Part shown: positions 20,388 through 34,285 of the stretch, piece by piece
Layout of the letters: every line of letters begins with the position of its first letter
Position numbering within the stretch: position 1 is the first letter of the stretch
DNA from: Auanema rhodensis
Lineage: Eukaryota; Nematoda; Chromadorea; Rhabditida; Rhabditidae
DNA length: 64,000 nt
Assembly: GCA_964057225.1 (NCBI GenBank)
Contig: OZ059895.1
Location: 23,756,688 to 23,820,687, forward strand
Direction: 5' to 3'
Program-made: the position numbers and the translations under genes
The notes under the pieces: model-generated
What the model was told of the DNA's origin: nothing
The model's database searches: none
The model's input: only the letters and a program-made list of their open reading frames with translations

Positions 20388-23300
20388 GCTTCACGTGAAA
20401 GATAAAGAGATGTGGTTTTCAAAATTAGATTCCCCATGTCCATATTAGTCTAAAAACAAATTTTTATTGATATTGCTTCATGGTAACCATGACTTTGAAA
20501 TTTACGTGAACTTTAATTTATGCTAATTAAATGTACACGTGATGTGCACTTGGTATGTAACTCGCTTCACGTGAAAGATAAAGAGATGCGGTTTTTAAAA
20601 TTAGATTCCCCATGTCCATATTAGTCTAAAAACAAATTTTTATTGATATTGCTTCATGGTAACCATGACTTTGAAATTTACGTGAACTTTAATTTATGCT
20701 AATTAATTGTACACGTGATGTGCACTTGGTATGTAACTCGCTTCACGTGAAAGATAAAGAGATGCGGTTTTCAAAATTAGATTCCCCATGTCCATATTAG
20801 TCTAAAAACAAATTTTTATTGATATTGATGCATGGTAACCATGACTTTGAAATTTACGTGAACTTTAATTTATGCTAATTAAATGTACACGTGATGTGCA
20901 CTTGGTATGTAACTCGCTTCACGTGAAAGAAAAAGAGATGCGGTTTTCAAAATTAGATTCCCCATGTCCATATTAGTCTAAAAACAAATTTTTATTGATA
21001 TTGGTGCATGGTAACCAAGACTTTGAAATTTACGTGAACTTTAATTTATGCTAATTAAATGTACACGTGATGTGCACTTGGTATGTAACTCGCTTCACGT
21101 GAAAGATAAAGAAATGCGGTTTTCAAAATTAGATTCCCCATGTCCATATTAGTCTAAAAACAAATTTTTATTGATATTGGTGCATGGTAACCATGACTTT
21201 GAAATTTACGTGAACTTTAATTTATGCTAATTAAATGTACACGTGATGTGCACTTGGTATGTAACTCGCTTCACGTGAAAGATAAAGAGATGCGGTTTTC
21301 AAAATTAGATTCCCCATGTCCATATTAGTCTAAAAACAAATTTTTATTGATATTGGTGCATGGTAACCATGACTTTGAAATTTACGTGAACTTTAATTTA
21401 TGCTAATTAAATGTACACGTGATGTGCACTTGGTATGTAACTCGCTTCACGTGAAATATAAAGAAATGCGGTTTTCAAAATTAGATTCCCCATGTCCATA
21501 TTAGTCTAAAAACAAAATTTTATTGATATTGGTTCATGGTAACCATGACTTTGAAATTTACGTGAACTTTAATTTATGCTAATTAAATGTACACGTGATG
21601 TGCACTTGGTATGTAACTCGCTTCACGTGAAATATAAAGAAATGCGGTTTTCAAAATTAGATTCCCCATGTCCATATTAGTCTAAAAACAAATTTTTATT
21701 GATATTGGTGCATGGTAACCATGACTTTGAAATTTACGTGAACTTTAATTTATGCTAATTAAATGTACACGTGATGTGCACTTGGTATGTAACTCGCTTC
21801 ACGTGAAATATAAAGAAATGCGGTTTTCAAAATTAGATTCCCCATGTCCATATCAGTCTAAAAACAAATTTTTATCGATATTGGTTCATGGTAACCATGA
21901 CTTTGAAATTTACGTGAACTTTAATTTATGCTAATTAAATGTACACGTGATGTGCACTTGGTATGTAACTCGCTTCACGTGAAAGATAAAGAGATGTGGT
22001 TTTCAAAATTAGATTCCCCATGTCCATATTAGTCTAAAAACAAATTTTTATTGATATTGCTTCATGGTAACCATGACTTTGAAATTTACGTGAACTTTAA
22101 TTTATGCTAATTAAATGTACACGTGATGTGCACTTGGTATGTAACTCGCTTCACGTGAAAGATAAAGAGATGCGGTTTTTAAAATTAGATTCCCCATGTC
22201 CATATTAGTCTAAAAACAAATTTTTATTGATATTGCTTCATGGTAACCATGACTTTGAAATTTACGTGAACTTTAATTTATGCTAATTAATTGTACACGT
22301 GATGTGCACTTGGTATGTAACTCGCTTCACGTGAAAGATAAAGAGATGCGGTTTTCAAAATTAGATTCCCCATGTCCATATTAGTCTAAAAACAAATTTT
22401 TATTGATATTGGTGCATGGTAACCATGACTTTGAAATTTACGTGAACTTTAATTTATGCTAATTAAATGTACACGTGATGTGCACTTGGTATGTAACTCG
22501 CTTCACGTGAAAGAAAAAGAGATGCGGTTTTCAAAATTAGATTCCCCATGTCCATATTAGTCTAAAAACAAATTTTTATTGATATTGGTGCATGGTAACC
22601 AAGACTTTGAAATTTACGTGAACTTTAATTTATGCTAATTAAATGTACACGTGATGTGCACTTGGTATGTAACTCGCTTCACGTGAAAGATAAAGAAATG
22701 CGGTTTTCAAAATTAGATTCCCCATGTCCATATTAGTCTAAAAACAAATTTTTATTGATATTGGTTCATGGTAACCATGACTTTGAAATTTACGTGAACT
22801 TTAATTTATGCTAATTAAATGTACACGTGATGTGCACTTGGTATGTAACTCGCTTCACGTGAAAGATAAAGAGATGCGGTTTTCAAAATTAGATTCCCCA
22901 TGTCCATATTAGTCTAAAAACAAATTTTTATTGATATTGCTTCATGGTAACCATGACTTTGAAATTTACGTGAACTTTAATTTATGCTAATTAAATGTAC
23001 ACGTGATGTGCACTTGGTATGTAACTCGCTTCACGTGAAAGATAAAGAGATGCGGTTTTCAAAATTAGATTCCCCATGTCCATATCAGTCTAAAAACAAA
23101 TTTTTATTGATATTGGTGCATGGTAACCATGACTTTGAAATTTACGTGAACTTTAATTTATGCTAATTAAATGTACACGTGATGTGCACTTGGTATGTAA
23201 CTCGCTTCACGTGAAAGATAAAGAGATGCGGTTTTCAAAATTAGATTCTCCATGTCCATATTAGTCTAAAAACAAATTTTTATTGATATTGGTGCATGGT

Positions 23301-23555
23301 AACCATGACTTTGAAATTTACGTGAACTTTAATTTATGCTAATTAAATGTACACGTGATGTGCACTTGGTATGTAACTCGCTTCACGTGAAATATAAAGA
23401 AATGCGGTTTTCAAAATTAGATTCCCCATGTCCATATTAGTCTAAAAACAAATTTTTATTGATATTAGTTCATGGTAACCATGACTTTGAAATTTACGTG
23501 AACTTTAATTTATGCTAATTAAATGTACACGTGATGTGCACTTGGTATGTAACTC
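20388..23555 (+). repeat. 9-monomer (1584-bp) partial tandem duplication
   Basis: Units starting at 20388 and 21972 open the same five-unit marker series (C26T with GCTT; C33T with A144T; a GGTG-like unit; T16A with T103A; G22A). The second half of the block has since diverged, so only the period and the first five units support the call. Confidence 0.6.
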
Positions 23556-25666
23556 GCTTCACGTGAAAGATAAAGAGATGCGGTTTTCAAAATTAGATTC
23601 CCCATGTCCATATTAGTCTAAAAACAAATTTTTATTGATATTGCTTCATGGTAACCATGACTTTGAAATTTACGTGAATTTAATTTATGCTAATTAAATG
23701 TACACGTGATGTGCACTTGGTATGTAACTCGCTTCACGTGAAAGATAAAGAGATGCGGTTTTCAAAATTAGATTCCCCATGTCCATATTAGTCTAAAAAC
23801 AAATTTTTATTGATATTGGTTCATGGTAACCATGACTTTGAAATTTACGTGAACTTTAATTTATGCTAATTAAATGTACACGTGATGTGCACTTGGTATG
23901 TAACTAGCTTCACGTGAAAGATAAAGAGATGCGGTTTTCAAAATTAGATTCCCCATGTCCATATTAGTCTAAAAACAAATTTTTATTGATATTGGTGCAT
24001 GGTAACCATGACTTTGAAATTTACGTGAACTTTAATTTATGCTAATTAAATGTACACGTGATGTGCACTTGGTATGTAACTCGCTTCACGTGAAAGATAA
24101 AGAGATGCGGTTTTCAAAATTAGATTCCCCATTTCCATATTAGTCTAAAAACAAATTTTTATTGATATTGGTTCATGGTAACCATGACTTTGAAATTTAC
24201 GTGAACTTTAATTTATGCTAATTAAATGTACACGTGATGTGCACTTGGTATGTAACTCGCTTCACGTGAAAGATAAAGAGATGCGGTTTTCAAAATTAGA
24301 TTCCTCATGTCCATATTAGTCTAAAAACAAATTTTTATTGATATTGGTGCATGGTAACCATGACTTTGAAATTTACGTGAACTTTAATTTATGCTAATTA
24401 AATGTACACGTGATGTGCACTTGGTATGTAACTCGCTTCACGTGAAAGATAAAGAGATGCGGTTTTCAAAATTAGATTCCCCATGTCCATATTAGTCTAA
24501 AAACAAATTTTTATTGATATTGGTGCATGGTAACCATGACTTTGAAATTTACGTGAACTTTAATTTATGCTAATTAAATGTACACGTGATGTGCACTTGG
24601 TATGTAACTCGCTTCACGTGAAAGATGAAGAGATGCGGTTTTCAAAATTAGATTCCCCATGTCCATATTAGTCTAAAAACAAATTTTTATTGTTATTGGT
24701 GCATGGTAACCATGACTTTGAAATTTACGTGAATTTTAATTTATGCTAATTAAATGTACACGTGATGTGCACTTGGTATGTAACTCGCTTCACGTGAAAG
24801 ATAAAGAGATGCGGTTTTCAAAATTAGATTCCCCATTTCCATATTAGTCTAAAAACAAATTTTTATTGATATTGGTTCATGGTAACCATGACTTTGAAAT
24901 TTACGTGAACTTTAATTTATGCTAATTAAATGTACACGTGATGTGCACTTGGTATGTAACTCGCTTCACGTGAAAGATAAAGAGATGCGGTTTTCAAAAT
25001 TAGATTCCCCATGTCCATATTAGTCTAAAAACAAATTTTTATTGATATTGGTTCATGGTAACCATGACTTTGAAATTTACGTGAACTTTAATTTATGCTA
25101 ATTAAATGTACACGTGATGTGCACTTGGTATGTAACTCGCTTCACGTAAAAGATAAAGAGATGCGGTTTTCAAAATTAGATTCCCTATGTCCATATTAGT
25201 CTAAAAACAAATTTTTATTGATATTGGTTCATGGTAACCATGACTTTGAAATTTACGTGAACTTTAATTTATGCTAATTAAATGTACACGTGATGTGCAC
25301 TTGGTATGTAACTCGCTTCACGTGAAAGATAAAGAGATGCGGTTTTCAAAATTAGATTCCCTATGTCCATATTAGTCTAAAAACAAATTTTTATTGATAT
25401 TAGTTCATGGTAACCATGACTTTGAAATTTACGTGAACTTTAATTTATGCTAATTAAATGTACACGTGATGTGCACTTGGTATGTAACTCGCTTCACGTG
25501 AAAGATAAAGAGATGCGGTTTTCAAAATTAGATTCCCCATGTCCATATTAGTCTAAAAACAAATTTTTATTGATATTGGTTCATGGTAACCATGACTTTG
25601 AAATTTACGTGAACTTTAATTAATGCTAATTAAATGTACACGTGATGTGCACTTGGTATGTAACTC

Positions 25667-27073
25667 GCTTCACGTGAAAGATAAAGAGATGCGGTTTTCA
25701 AAATTAGATTCCCCATGTCCATATTAGTCTAAAAACAAATTTTTATTGATATTGCTTCATGGTAACCATGACTTTGAAATTTACGTGAATTTAATTTATG
25801 CTAATTAAATGTACACGTGATGTGCACTTGGTATGTAACTCGCTTCACGTGAAAGATAAAGAGATGCGGTTTTCAAAATTAGATTCCCCATGTCCATATT
25901 AGTCTAAAAACAAATTTTTATTGATATTGGTTCATGGTAACCATGACTTTGAAATTTACGTGAACTTTAATTTATGCTAATTAAATGTACACGTGATGTG
26001 CACTTGGTATGTAACTCGCTTCACGTGAAAGATAAAGAGATGCGGTTTTCAAAATTAGATTCCCCATGTCCATATTAGTCTAAAAACAAATTTTTATTGA
26101 TATTGGTGCATGGTAACCATGACTTTGAAATTTACGTGAACTTTAATTTATGCTAATTAAATGTACACGTGATGTGCACTTGGTATGTAACTCGCTTCAC
26201 GTGAAAGATAAAGAGATGCGGTTTTCAAAATTAGATTCCCCATTTCCATATTAGTCTAAAAACAAATTTTTATTGATATTGGTTCATGGTAACCATGACT
26301 TTGAAATTTACGTGAACTTTAATTTATGCTAATTAAATGTACACGTGATGTGCACTTGGTATGTAACTCGCTTCACGTGAAAGATAAAGAGATGCGGTTT
26401 TCAAAATTAGATTCCCCATGTCCATATTAGTCTAAAAACAAATTTTTATTGATATTGGTTCATGGTAACCATGACTTTGAAATTTACGTGAACTTTAATT
26501 TATGCTAATTAAATGTACACGTGATGTGCACTTGGTATGTAACTCGCTTCACGTGAAAGATAAAGAGATGCGGTTTTCAAAATTAGATTCCCTATGTCCA
26601 TATTAGTCTAAAAACAAATTTTTATTGATATTGGTTCATGGTAACCATGACTTTGAAATTTACGTGAACTTTAATTTATGCTAATTAAATGTACACGTGA
26701 TGTGCACTTGGTATGTAACTCGCTTCACGTGAAAGATAAAGAGATGCGGTTTTCAAAATTAGATTCCCCATGTCCATATTAGTCTAAAAACAAATTTTTA
26801 TTGATATTAGTTCATGGTAACCATGACTTTGAAATTTACGTGAACTTTAATTTATGCTAATTAAATGTACACGTGATGTGCACTTGGTATGTAACTCGCT
26901 TCACGTGAAAGATAAAGAGATGCGGTTTTCAAAATTAGATTCCCCATGTCCATATTAGTCTAAAAACAAATTTTTATTGATATTGGTTCATGGTAACCAT
27001 GACTTTGAAGTTTACGTGAACTTTAATTAATGCTAATTAAATGTACACGTGATGTGCACTTGGTATGTAACTC
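25667..27073 (+). repeat. 8-monomer higher-order repeat, 1407 bp, clean copy
   Basis: Unit order: (1) GCTT with C124 lost, 175 bp; (2) GGTT; (3) GGTG; (4) G51T; (5) GGTT; (6) C48T; (7) G88A; (8) T132A. The next unit 1 starts at 27074, giving a period of 7x176 plus 175. Confidence 0.85.
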
Positions 27074-30064
27074 GCTTCACGTGAAAGATAAAGAGATGCG
27101 GTTTTCAAAATTAGATTCCCCATGTCCATATTAGTCTAAAAACAAATTTTTATTGATATTGCTTCATGGTAACCATGACTTTGAAATTTACGTGAATTTA
27201 ATTTATGCTAATTAAATGTACACGTGATGTGCACTTGGTATGTAACTCGCTTCACGTGAAAGATAAAGAGATGCGGTTTTCAAAATTAGATTCCCCATGT
27301 CCATATTAGTCTAAAAACAAATTTTTATTGATATTGGTTCATGGTAACCATGACTTTGAAATTTACGTGAACTTTAATTTATGCTAATTAAATGTACACG
27401 TGATGTGCACTTGGTATGTAACTCGCTTCACGTGAAAGATAAAGAGATGCGGTTTTCAAAATTAGATTCCCCATGTCCATATTAGTCTAAAAACAAATTT
27501 TTATTGATATTGGTGCATGGTAACCATGACTTTGAAATTTACGTGAACTTTAATTTATGCTAATTAAATGTACACGTGATGTGCACTTGGTATGTAACTC
27601 GCTTCACGTGAAAGATAAAGAGATGCGGTTTTCAAAATTAGATTCCCCATTTCCATATTAGTCTAAAAACAAATTTTTATTGATATTGGTTCATGGTAAC
27701 CATGACTTTGAAATTTACGTGAACTTTAATTTATGCTAATTAAATGTACACGTGATGTGCACTTGGTATGTAACTCGCTTCACGTGAAAGATAAAGAGAT
27801 GCGGTTTTCAAAATTAGATTCCCCATGTCCATATTAGTCTAAAAACAAATTTTTATTGATATTGGTTCATGGTAACCATGACTTTGAAATTTACGTGAAC
27901 TTTAATTTATGCTAATTAAATGTACACGTGATGTGCACTTGGTATGTAACTCGCTTCACGTGAAAGATAAAGAGATGCGGTTTTCAAAATTAGATTCCCT
28001 ATGTCCATATTAGTCTAAAAACAAATTTTTATTGATATTGGTTCATGGTAACCATGACTTTGAAATTTACGTGAACTTTAATTTATGCTAATTAAATGTA
28101 CACGTGATGTGCACTTGGTATGTAACTCGCTTCACGTGAAAGATAAAGAGATGCGGTTTTCAAAATTAGATTCCCCATTTCCATATTAGTCTAAAAACAA
28201 ATTTTTATTGATATTGGTTCATGGTAACCATGACTTTGAAATTTACGTGAACTTTAATTTATGCTAATTAAATGTACACGTGATGTGCACTTGGTATGTA
28301 ACTCGCTTCACGTGAAAGATAAAGAGATGCGGTTTTCAAAATTAGATTCCCCATGTCCATATTAGTCTAAAAACAAATTTTTATTGATATTGGTGCATGG
28401 TAACCATGACTTTGAAATTTACGTGAACTTTAATTTATGCTAATTAAATGTACACGTGATGTGCACTTGGTATGTAACTCGCTTCACGTGAAAGATAAAG
28501 AGATGCGGTTTTCAAAATTAGATTCCCCATTTCCATATTAGTCTAAAAACAAATTTTTATTGATATTGGTTCATGGTAACCATGACTTTGAAATTTACGT
28601 GAACTTTAATTTATGCTAATTAAATGTACACGTGATGTGCACTTGGTATGTAACTCGCTTCACGTGAAAGATAAAGAGATGCGGTTTTCAAAATTAGATT
28701 CCCCATTTCCATATTAGTCTAAAAACAAATTTTTATTGATATTGGTTCATGGTAACCATGACTTTGAAATTTACGTGAACTTTAATTTATGCTAATTAAA
28801 TGTACACGTGATGTGCACTTGGTATGTAACTCGCTTCACGTGAAAGATAAAGAGATGCGGTTTTCAAAATTAGATTCCCCATGTCCATATTAGTCTAAAA
28901 ACAAATTTTTATTGATATTGGTTCATGGTAACCATGACTTTGAAATTTACGTGAACTTTAATTTATGCTAATTAAATGTACACGTGATGTGCACTTGGTA
29001 TGTAACTCGCTTCACGTGAAAGATAAAGAGATGCGGTTTTCAAAATTAGATTCCCCATGTCCATATTAGTCTAAAAACAAATTTTTATTGATATTGGTTC
29101 ATGGTAACCATGACTTTGAAATTTACGTGAACTTTAATTTATGCTAATTAAATGTACACGTGATGTGCACTTGGTATGTAACTCGCTTCACGTGAAAGAT
29201 AAAGAGATGCGGTTTTCAAAATTAGATTCCCCATGTCCATATTAGTCTAAAAACAAATTTTTATTGATATTGGTGCATGGTAACCATGACTTTGAAATTT
29301 ACGTGAACTTTAATTTATGCTAATTAAATGTACACGTGATGTGCACTTGGTATGTAACTCGCTTCACGTGAAAGATAAAGAGATGCGGTTTTCAAAATTA
29401 GATTCCCCATTTCCATATTAGTCTAAAAACAAATTTTTATTGATATTGGTTCATGGTAACCATGACTTTGAAATTTACGTGAACTTTAATTTATGCTAAT
29501 TAAATGTACACGTGATGTGCACTTGGTATGTAACTCGCTTCACGTGAAAGATAAAGAGATGCGGTTTTCAAAATTAGATTCCCCATGTCCATATTAGTCT
29601 AAAAACAAATTTTTATTGATATTGGTTCATGGTAACCATGACTTTGAAATTTACGTGAACTTTAATTTATGCTAATTAAATGTACACGTGATGTGCACTT
29701 GGTATGTAACTCGCTTCACGTGAAAGATAAAGAGATGCGGTTTTCAAAATTAGATTCCCCATGTCCATATTAGTCTAAAAACAAATTTTTATTGATATTA
29801 GTTCATGGTAACCATGACTTTGAAATTTACGTGAACTTTAATTTATGCTAATTAAATGTACACGTGATGTGCACTTGGTATGTAACTCGCTTCACGTGAA
29901 AGATAAAGAGATGCGGTTTTCAAAATTAGATTCCCCATGTCCATATTAGTCTAAAAACAAATTTTTATTGATATTGGTTCATGGTAACCATGACTTTGAA
30001 ATTTACGTGAACTTTAATTAATGCTAATTAAATGTACACGTGATGTGCACTTGGTATGTAACTC

Positions 30065-31471
30065 GCTTCACGTGAAAGATAAAGAGATGCGGTTTTCAAA
30101 ATTAGATTCCCCATGTCCATATTAGTCTAAAAACAAATTTTTATTGATATTGCTTCATGGTAACCATGACTTTGAAATTTACGTGAATTTAATTTATGCT
30201 AATTAAATGTACACGTGATGTGCACTTGGTATGTAACTCGCTTCACGTGAAAGATAAAGAGATGCGGTTTTCAAAATTAGATTCCCCATGTCCATATTAG
30301 TCTAAAAACAAATTTTTATTGATATTGGTTCATGGTAACCATGACTTTGAAATTTACGTGAACTTTAATTTATGCTAATTAAATGTACACGTGATGTGCA
30401 CTTGGTATGTAACTCGCTTCACGTGAAAGATAAAGAGATGCGGTTTTCAAAATTAGATTCCCCATGTCCATATTAGTCTAAAAACAAATTTTTATTGATA
30501 TTGGTGCATGGTAACCATGACTTTGAAATTTACGTGAACTTTAATTTATGCTAATTAAATGTACACGTGATGTGCACTTGGTATGTAACTCGCTTCACGT
30601 GAAAGATAAAGAGATGCGGTTTTCAAAATTAGATTCCCCATTTCCATATTAGTCTAAAAACAAATTTTTATTGATATTGGTTCATGGTAACCATGACTTT
30701 GAAATTTACGTGAACTTTAATTTATGCTAATTAAATGTACACGTGATGTGCACTTGGTATGTAACTCGCTTCACGTGAAAGATAAAGAGATGCGGTTTTC
30801 AAAATTAGATTCCCCATGTCCATATTAGTCTAAAAACAAATTTTTATTGATATTGGTTCATGGTAACCATGACTTTGAAATTTACGTGAACTTTAATTTA
30901 TGCTAATTAAATGTACACGTGATGTGCACTTGGTATGTAACTCGCTTCACGTGAAAGATAAAGAGATGCGGTTTTCAAAATTAGATTCCCTATGTCCATA
31001 TTAGTCTAAAAACAAATTTTTATTGATATTGGTTCATGGTAACCATGACTTTGAAATTTACGTGAACTTTAATTTATGCTAATTAAATGTACACGTGATG
31101 TGCACTTGGTATGTAACTCGCTTCACGTGAAAGATAAAGAGATGCGGTTTTCAAAATTAGATTCCCCATGTCCATATTAGTCTAAAAACAAATTTTTATT
31201 GATATTAGTTCATGGTAACCATGACTTTGAAATTTACGTGAACTTTAATTTATGCTAATTAAATGTACACGTGATGTGCACTTGGTATGTAACTCGCTTC
31301 ACGTGAAAGATAAAGAGATGCGGTTTTCAAAATTAGATTCCCCATGTCCATATTAGTCTAAAAACAAATTTTTATTGATATTGGTTCATGGTAACCATGA
31401 CTTTGAAATTTACGTGAACTTTAATTAATGCTAATTAATTGTACACGTGATGTGCACTTGGTATGTAACTC
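30065..31471 (+). repeat. 8-monomer higher-order repeat, second clean copy
   Basis: Same eight-unit order and length as 25667-27073. Unit 8 also carries A144T, and the units that follow are a GGTG unit, a GGTT unit and a CGTAAAAG unit; the same order follows the copy at 34286, so the two copies share a longer duplicated segment. Confidence 0.82.
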
Positions 31472-32527
31472 GCTTCACGTGAAAGATAAAGAGATGCGGT
31501 TTTCAAAATTAGATTCCCCATGTCCATATTAGTCTAAAAACAAATTTTTATTGATATTGGTGCATGGTAACCATGACTTTGAAATTTACGTGAACTTTAA
31601 TTTATGCTAATTAAATGTACACGTGATGTGCACTTGGTATGTAACTCGCTTCACGTGAAAGATAAAGAGATGCGGTTTTCAAAATTAGATTCCCCATGTC
31701 CATATTAGTCTAAAAACAAATTTTTATTGATATTGGTTCATGGTAACCATGACTTTGAAATTTACGTGAACTTTAATTTATGCTAATTAAATGTACACGT
31801 GATGTGCACTTGGTATGTAACTCGCTTCACGTAAAAGATAAAGAGATGCGGTTTTCAAAATTAGATTCCCCATTTCCATATTAGTCTAAAAACAAATTTT
31901 TATTGATATTGGTTCATGGTAACCATGACTTTGAAATTTACGTGAACTTTAATTTATGCTAATTAAATGTACACGTGATGTGCACTTGGTATGTAACTCG
32001 CTTCACGTGAAAGATAAAGAGATGCGGTTTTCAAAATTAGATTCCCCATGTCCATATTAGTCTAAAAACAAATTTTTATTGATATTGGTTCATGGTAACC
32101 ATGACTTTGAAATTTACGTGAACTTTAATTTATGCTAATTAAATGTACACGTGATGTGCACTTGGTATGTAACTCGCTTCACGTGAAAGATAAAGAGATG
32201 CGGTTTTCAAAATTAGATTCCCTATGTCCATATTAGTCTAAAAACAAATTTTTATTGATATTGGTTCATGGTAACCATGACTTTGAAATTTACGTGAACT
32301 TTAATTTATGCTAATTAAATGTACACGTGATGTGCACTTGGTATGTAACTCGCTTCACGTGAAAGATAAAGAGATGCGGTTTTCAAAATTAGATTCCCCA
32401 TGTCCATATTAGTCTAAAAACAAATTTTTATTGATATTGGTTCATGGTAACCATGACTTTGAAATTTACGTGAACTTTAATTAATGCTAATTAAATGTAC
32501 ACGTGATGTGCACTTGGTATGTAACTC

Positions 32528-34285
32528 GCTTCACGTGAAAGATAAAGAGATGCGGTTTTCAAAATTAGATTCCCCATGTCCATATTAGTCTAAAAACAAA
32601 TTTTTATTGATATTGCTTCATGGTAACCATGACTTTGAAATTTACGTGAATTTAATTTATGCTAATTAAATGTACACGTGATGTGCACTTGGTATGTAAC
32701 TCGCTTCACGTGAAAGATAAAGAGATGCGGTTTTCAAAATTAGATTCCCCATGTCCATATTAGTCTAAAAACAAATTTTTATTGATATTGGTTCATGGTA
32801 ACCATGACTTTGAAATTTACGTGAACTTTAATTTATGCTAATTAAATGTACACGTGATGTGCACTTGGTATGTAACTCGCTTCACGTGAAAGATAAAGAG
32901 ATGCGGTTTTCAAAATTAGATTCCCCATGTCCATATTAGTCTAAAAACAAATTTTTATTGATATTGGTGCATGGTAACCATGACTTTGAAATTTACGTGA
33001 ACTTTAATTTATGCTAATTAAATGTACACGTGATGTGCACTTGGTATGTAACTCGCTTCACGTGAAAGATAAAGAGATGCGGTTTTCAAAATTAGATTCC
33101 CTATGTCCATATTAGTCTAAAAACAAATTTTTATTGATATTGGTTCATGGTAACCATGACTTTGAAATTTACGTGAACTTTAATTTATGCTAATTAAATG
33201 TACACGTGATGTGCACTTGGTATGTAACTCGCTTCACGTGAAAGATAAAGAGATGCGGTTTTCAAAATTAGATTCCCCATGTCCATATTAGTCTAAAAAC
33301 AAATTTTTATTGATATTAGTTCATGGTAACCATGACTTTGAAATTTACGTGAACTTTAATTAATGCTAATTAAATGTACACGTGATGTGCACTTGGTATG
33401 TAACTCGCTTCACGTGAAAGATAAAGAGATGCGGTTTTCAAAATTAGATTCCCCATGTCCATATTAGTCTAAAAACAAATTTTTATTGATATTGCTTCAT
33501 GGTAACCATGACTTTGAAATTTACGTGAATTTAATTTATGCTAATTAAATGTACACGTGATGTGCACTTGGTATGTAACTCGCTTCACGTGAAAGATAAA
33601 GAGATGCGGTTTTCAAAATTAGATTCCCCATGTCCATATTAGTCTAAAAACAAATTTTTATTGATATTGGTTCATGGTAACCATGACTTTGAAATTTACG
33701 TGAACTTTAATTTATGCTAATTAAATGTACACGTGATGTGCACTTGGTATGTAACTCGCTTCACGTGAAAGATAAAGAGATGCGGTTTTCAAAATTAGAT
33801 TCCCCATGTCCATATTAGTCTAAAAACAAATTTTTATTGATATTGGTGCATGGTAACCATGACTTTGAAATTTACGTGAACTTTAATTTATGCTAATTAA
33901 ATGTACACGTGATGTGCACTTGGTATGTAACTCGCTTCACGTGAAAGATAAAGAGATGCGGTTTTCAAAATTAGATTCCCTATGTCCATATTAGTCTAAA
34001 AACAAATTTTTATTGATATTGGTTCATGGTAACCATGACTTTGAAATTTACGTGAACTTTAATTTATGCTAATTAAATGTACACGTGATGTGCACTTGGT
34101 ATGTAACTCGCTTCACGTGAAAGATAAAGAGATGCGGTTTTCAAAATTAGATTCCCCATGTCCATATTAGTCTAAAAACAAATTTTTATTGATATTAGTT
34201 CATGGTAACCATGACTTTGAAATTTACGTGAACTTTAATTAATGCTAATTAAATGTACACGTGATGTGCACTTGGTATGTAACTC
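32528..34285 (+). repeat. Two tandem 5-monomer (879-bp) derivatives of the 8-monomer repeat
   Basis: Copies 32528-33406 and 33407-34285 each read: unit 1 (C124 lost), 2, 3, 6 (C48T), then one monomer bearing both G88A and T132A. Units 4 and 5 are absent. The last monomer joins the 5' part of unit 7 to the 3' part of unit 8, consistent with crossover within a monomer between positions 88 and 132. Confidence 0.8.

Larger units (their letters stand above)
7514..23555 (+). repeat. Satellite domain A
   Basis: Monomers here share substitutions not seen, or rare, further right: G14T with G22A (AAATATAAAGAAATG), T16A (GAAAAAG), C33T, C46T (GATTCTCC), T103A (ACCAAGAC), A142C (TTCAATG) and A144T. Units 7893-8948 and 12821-13876 carry the same six-unit marker order, 4928 bp (28 monomers) apart. 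A five-unit cassette beginning with C26T (GATGTGG) recurs at 12645, 20388 and 21972. The left segment 1-2793 belongs to this domain. Confidence 0.85.

Noticed and set aside
21752-21934. 60-residue open frame in the satellite, also at 22984, 44977, 45857, 48673 and 49025
   Set aside because: These are the same monomer frame opened by chance point changes in its usual TAG (TATCAG, TATTAC or TATTGG). Spacing is in whole monomers, there is no conserved start context, and the other monomers keep the stop.
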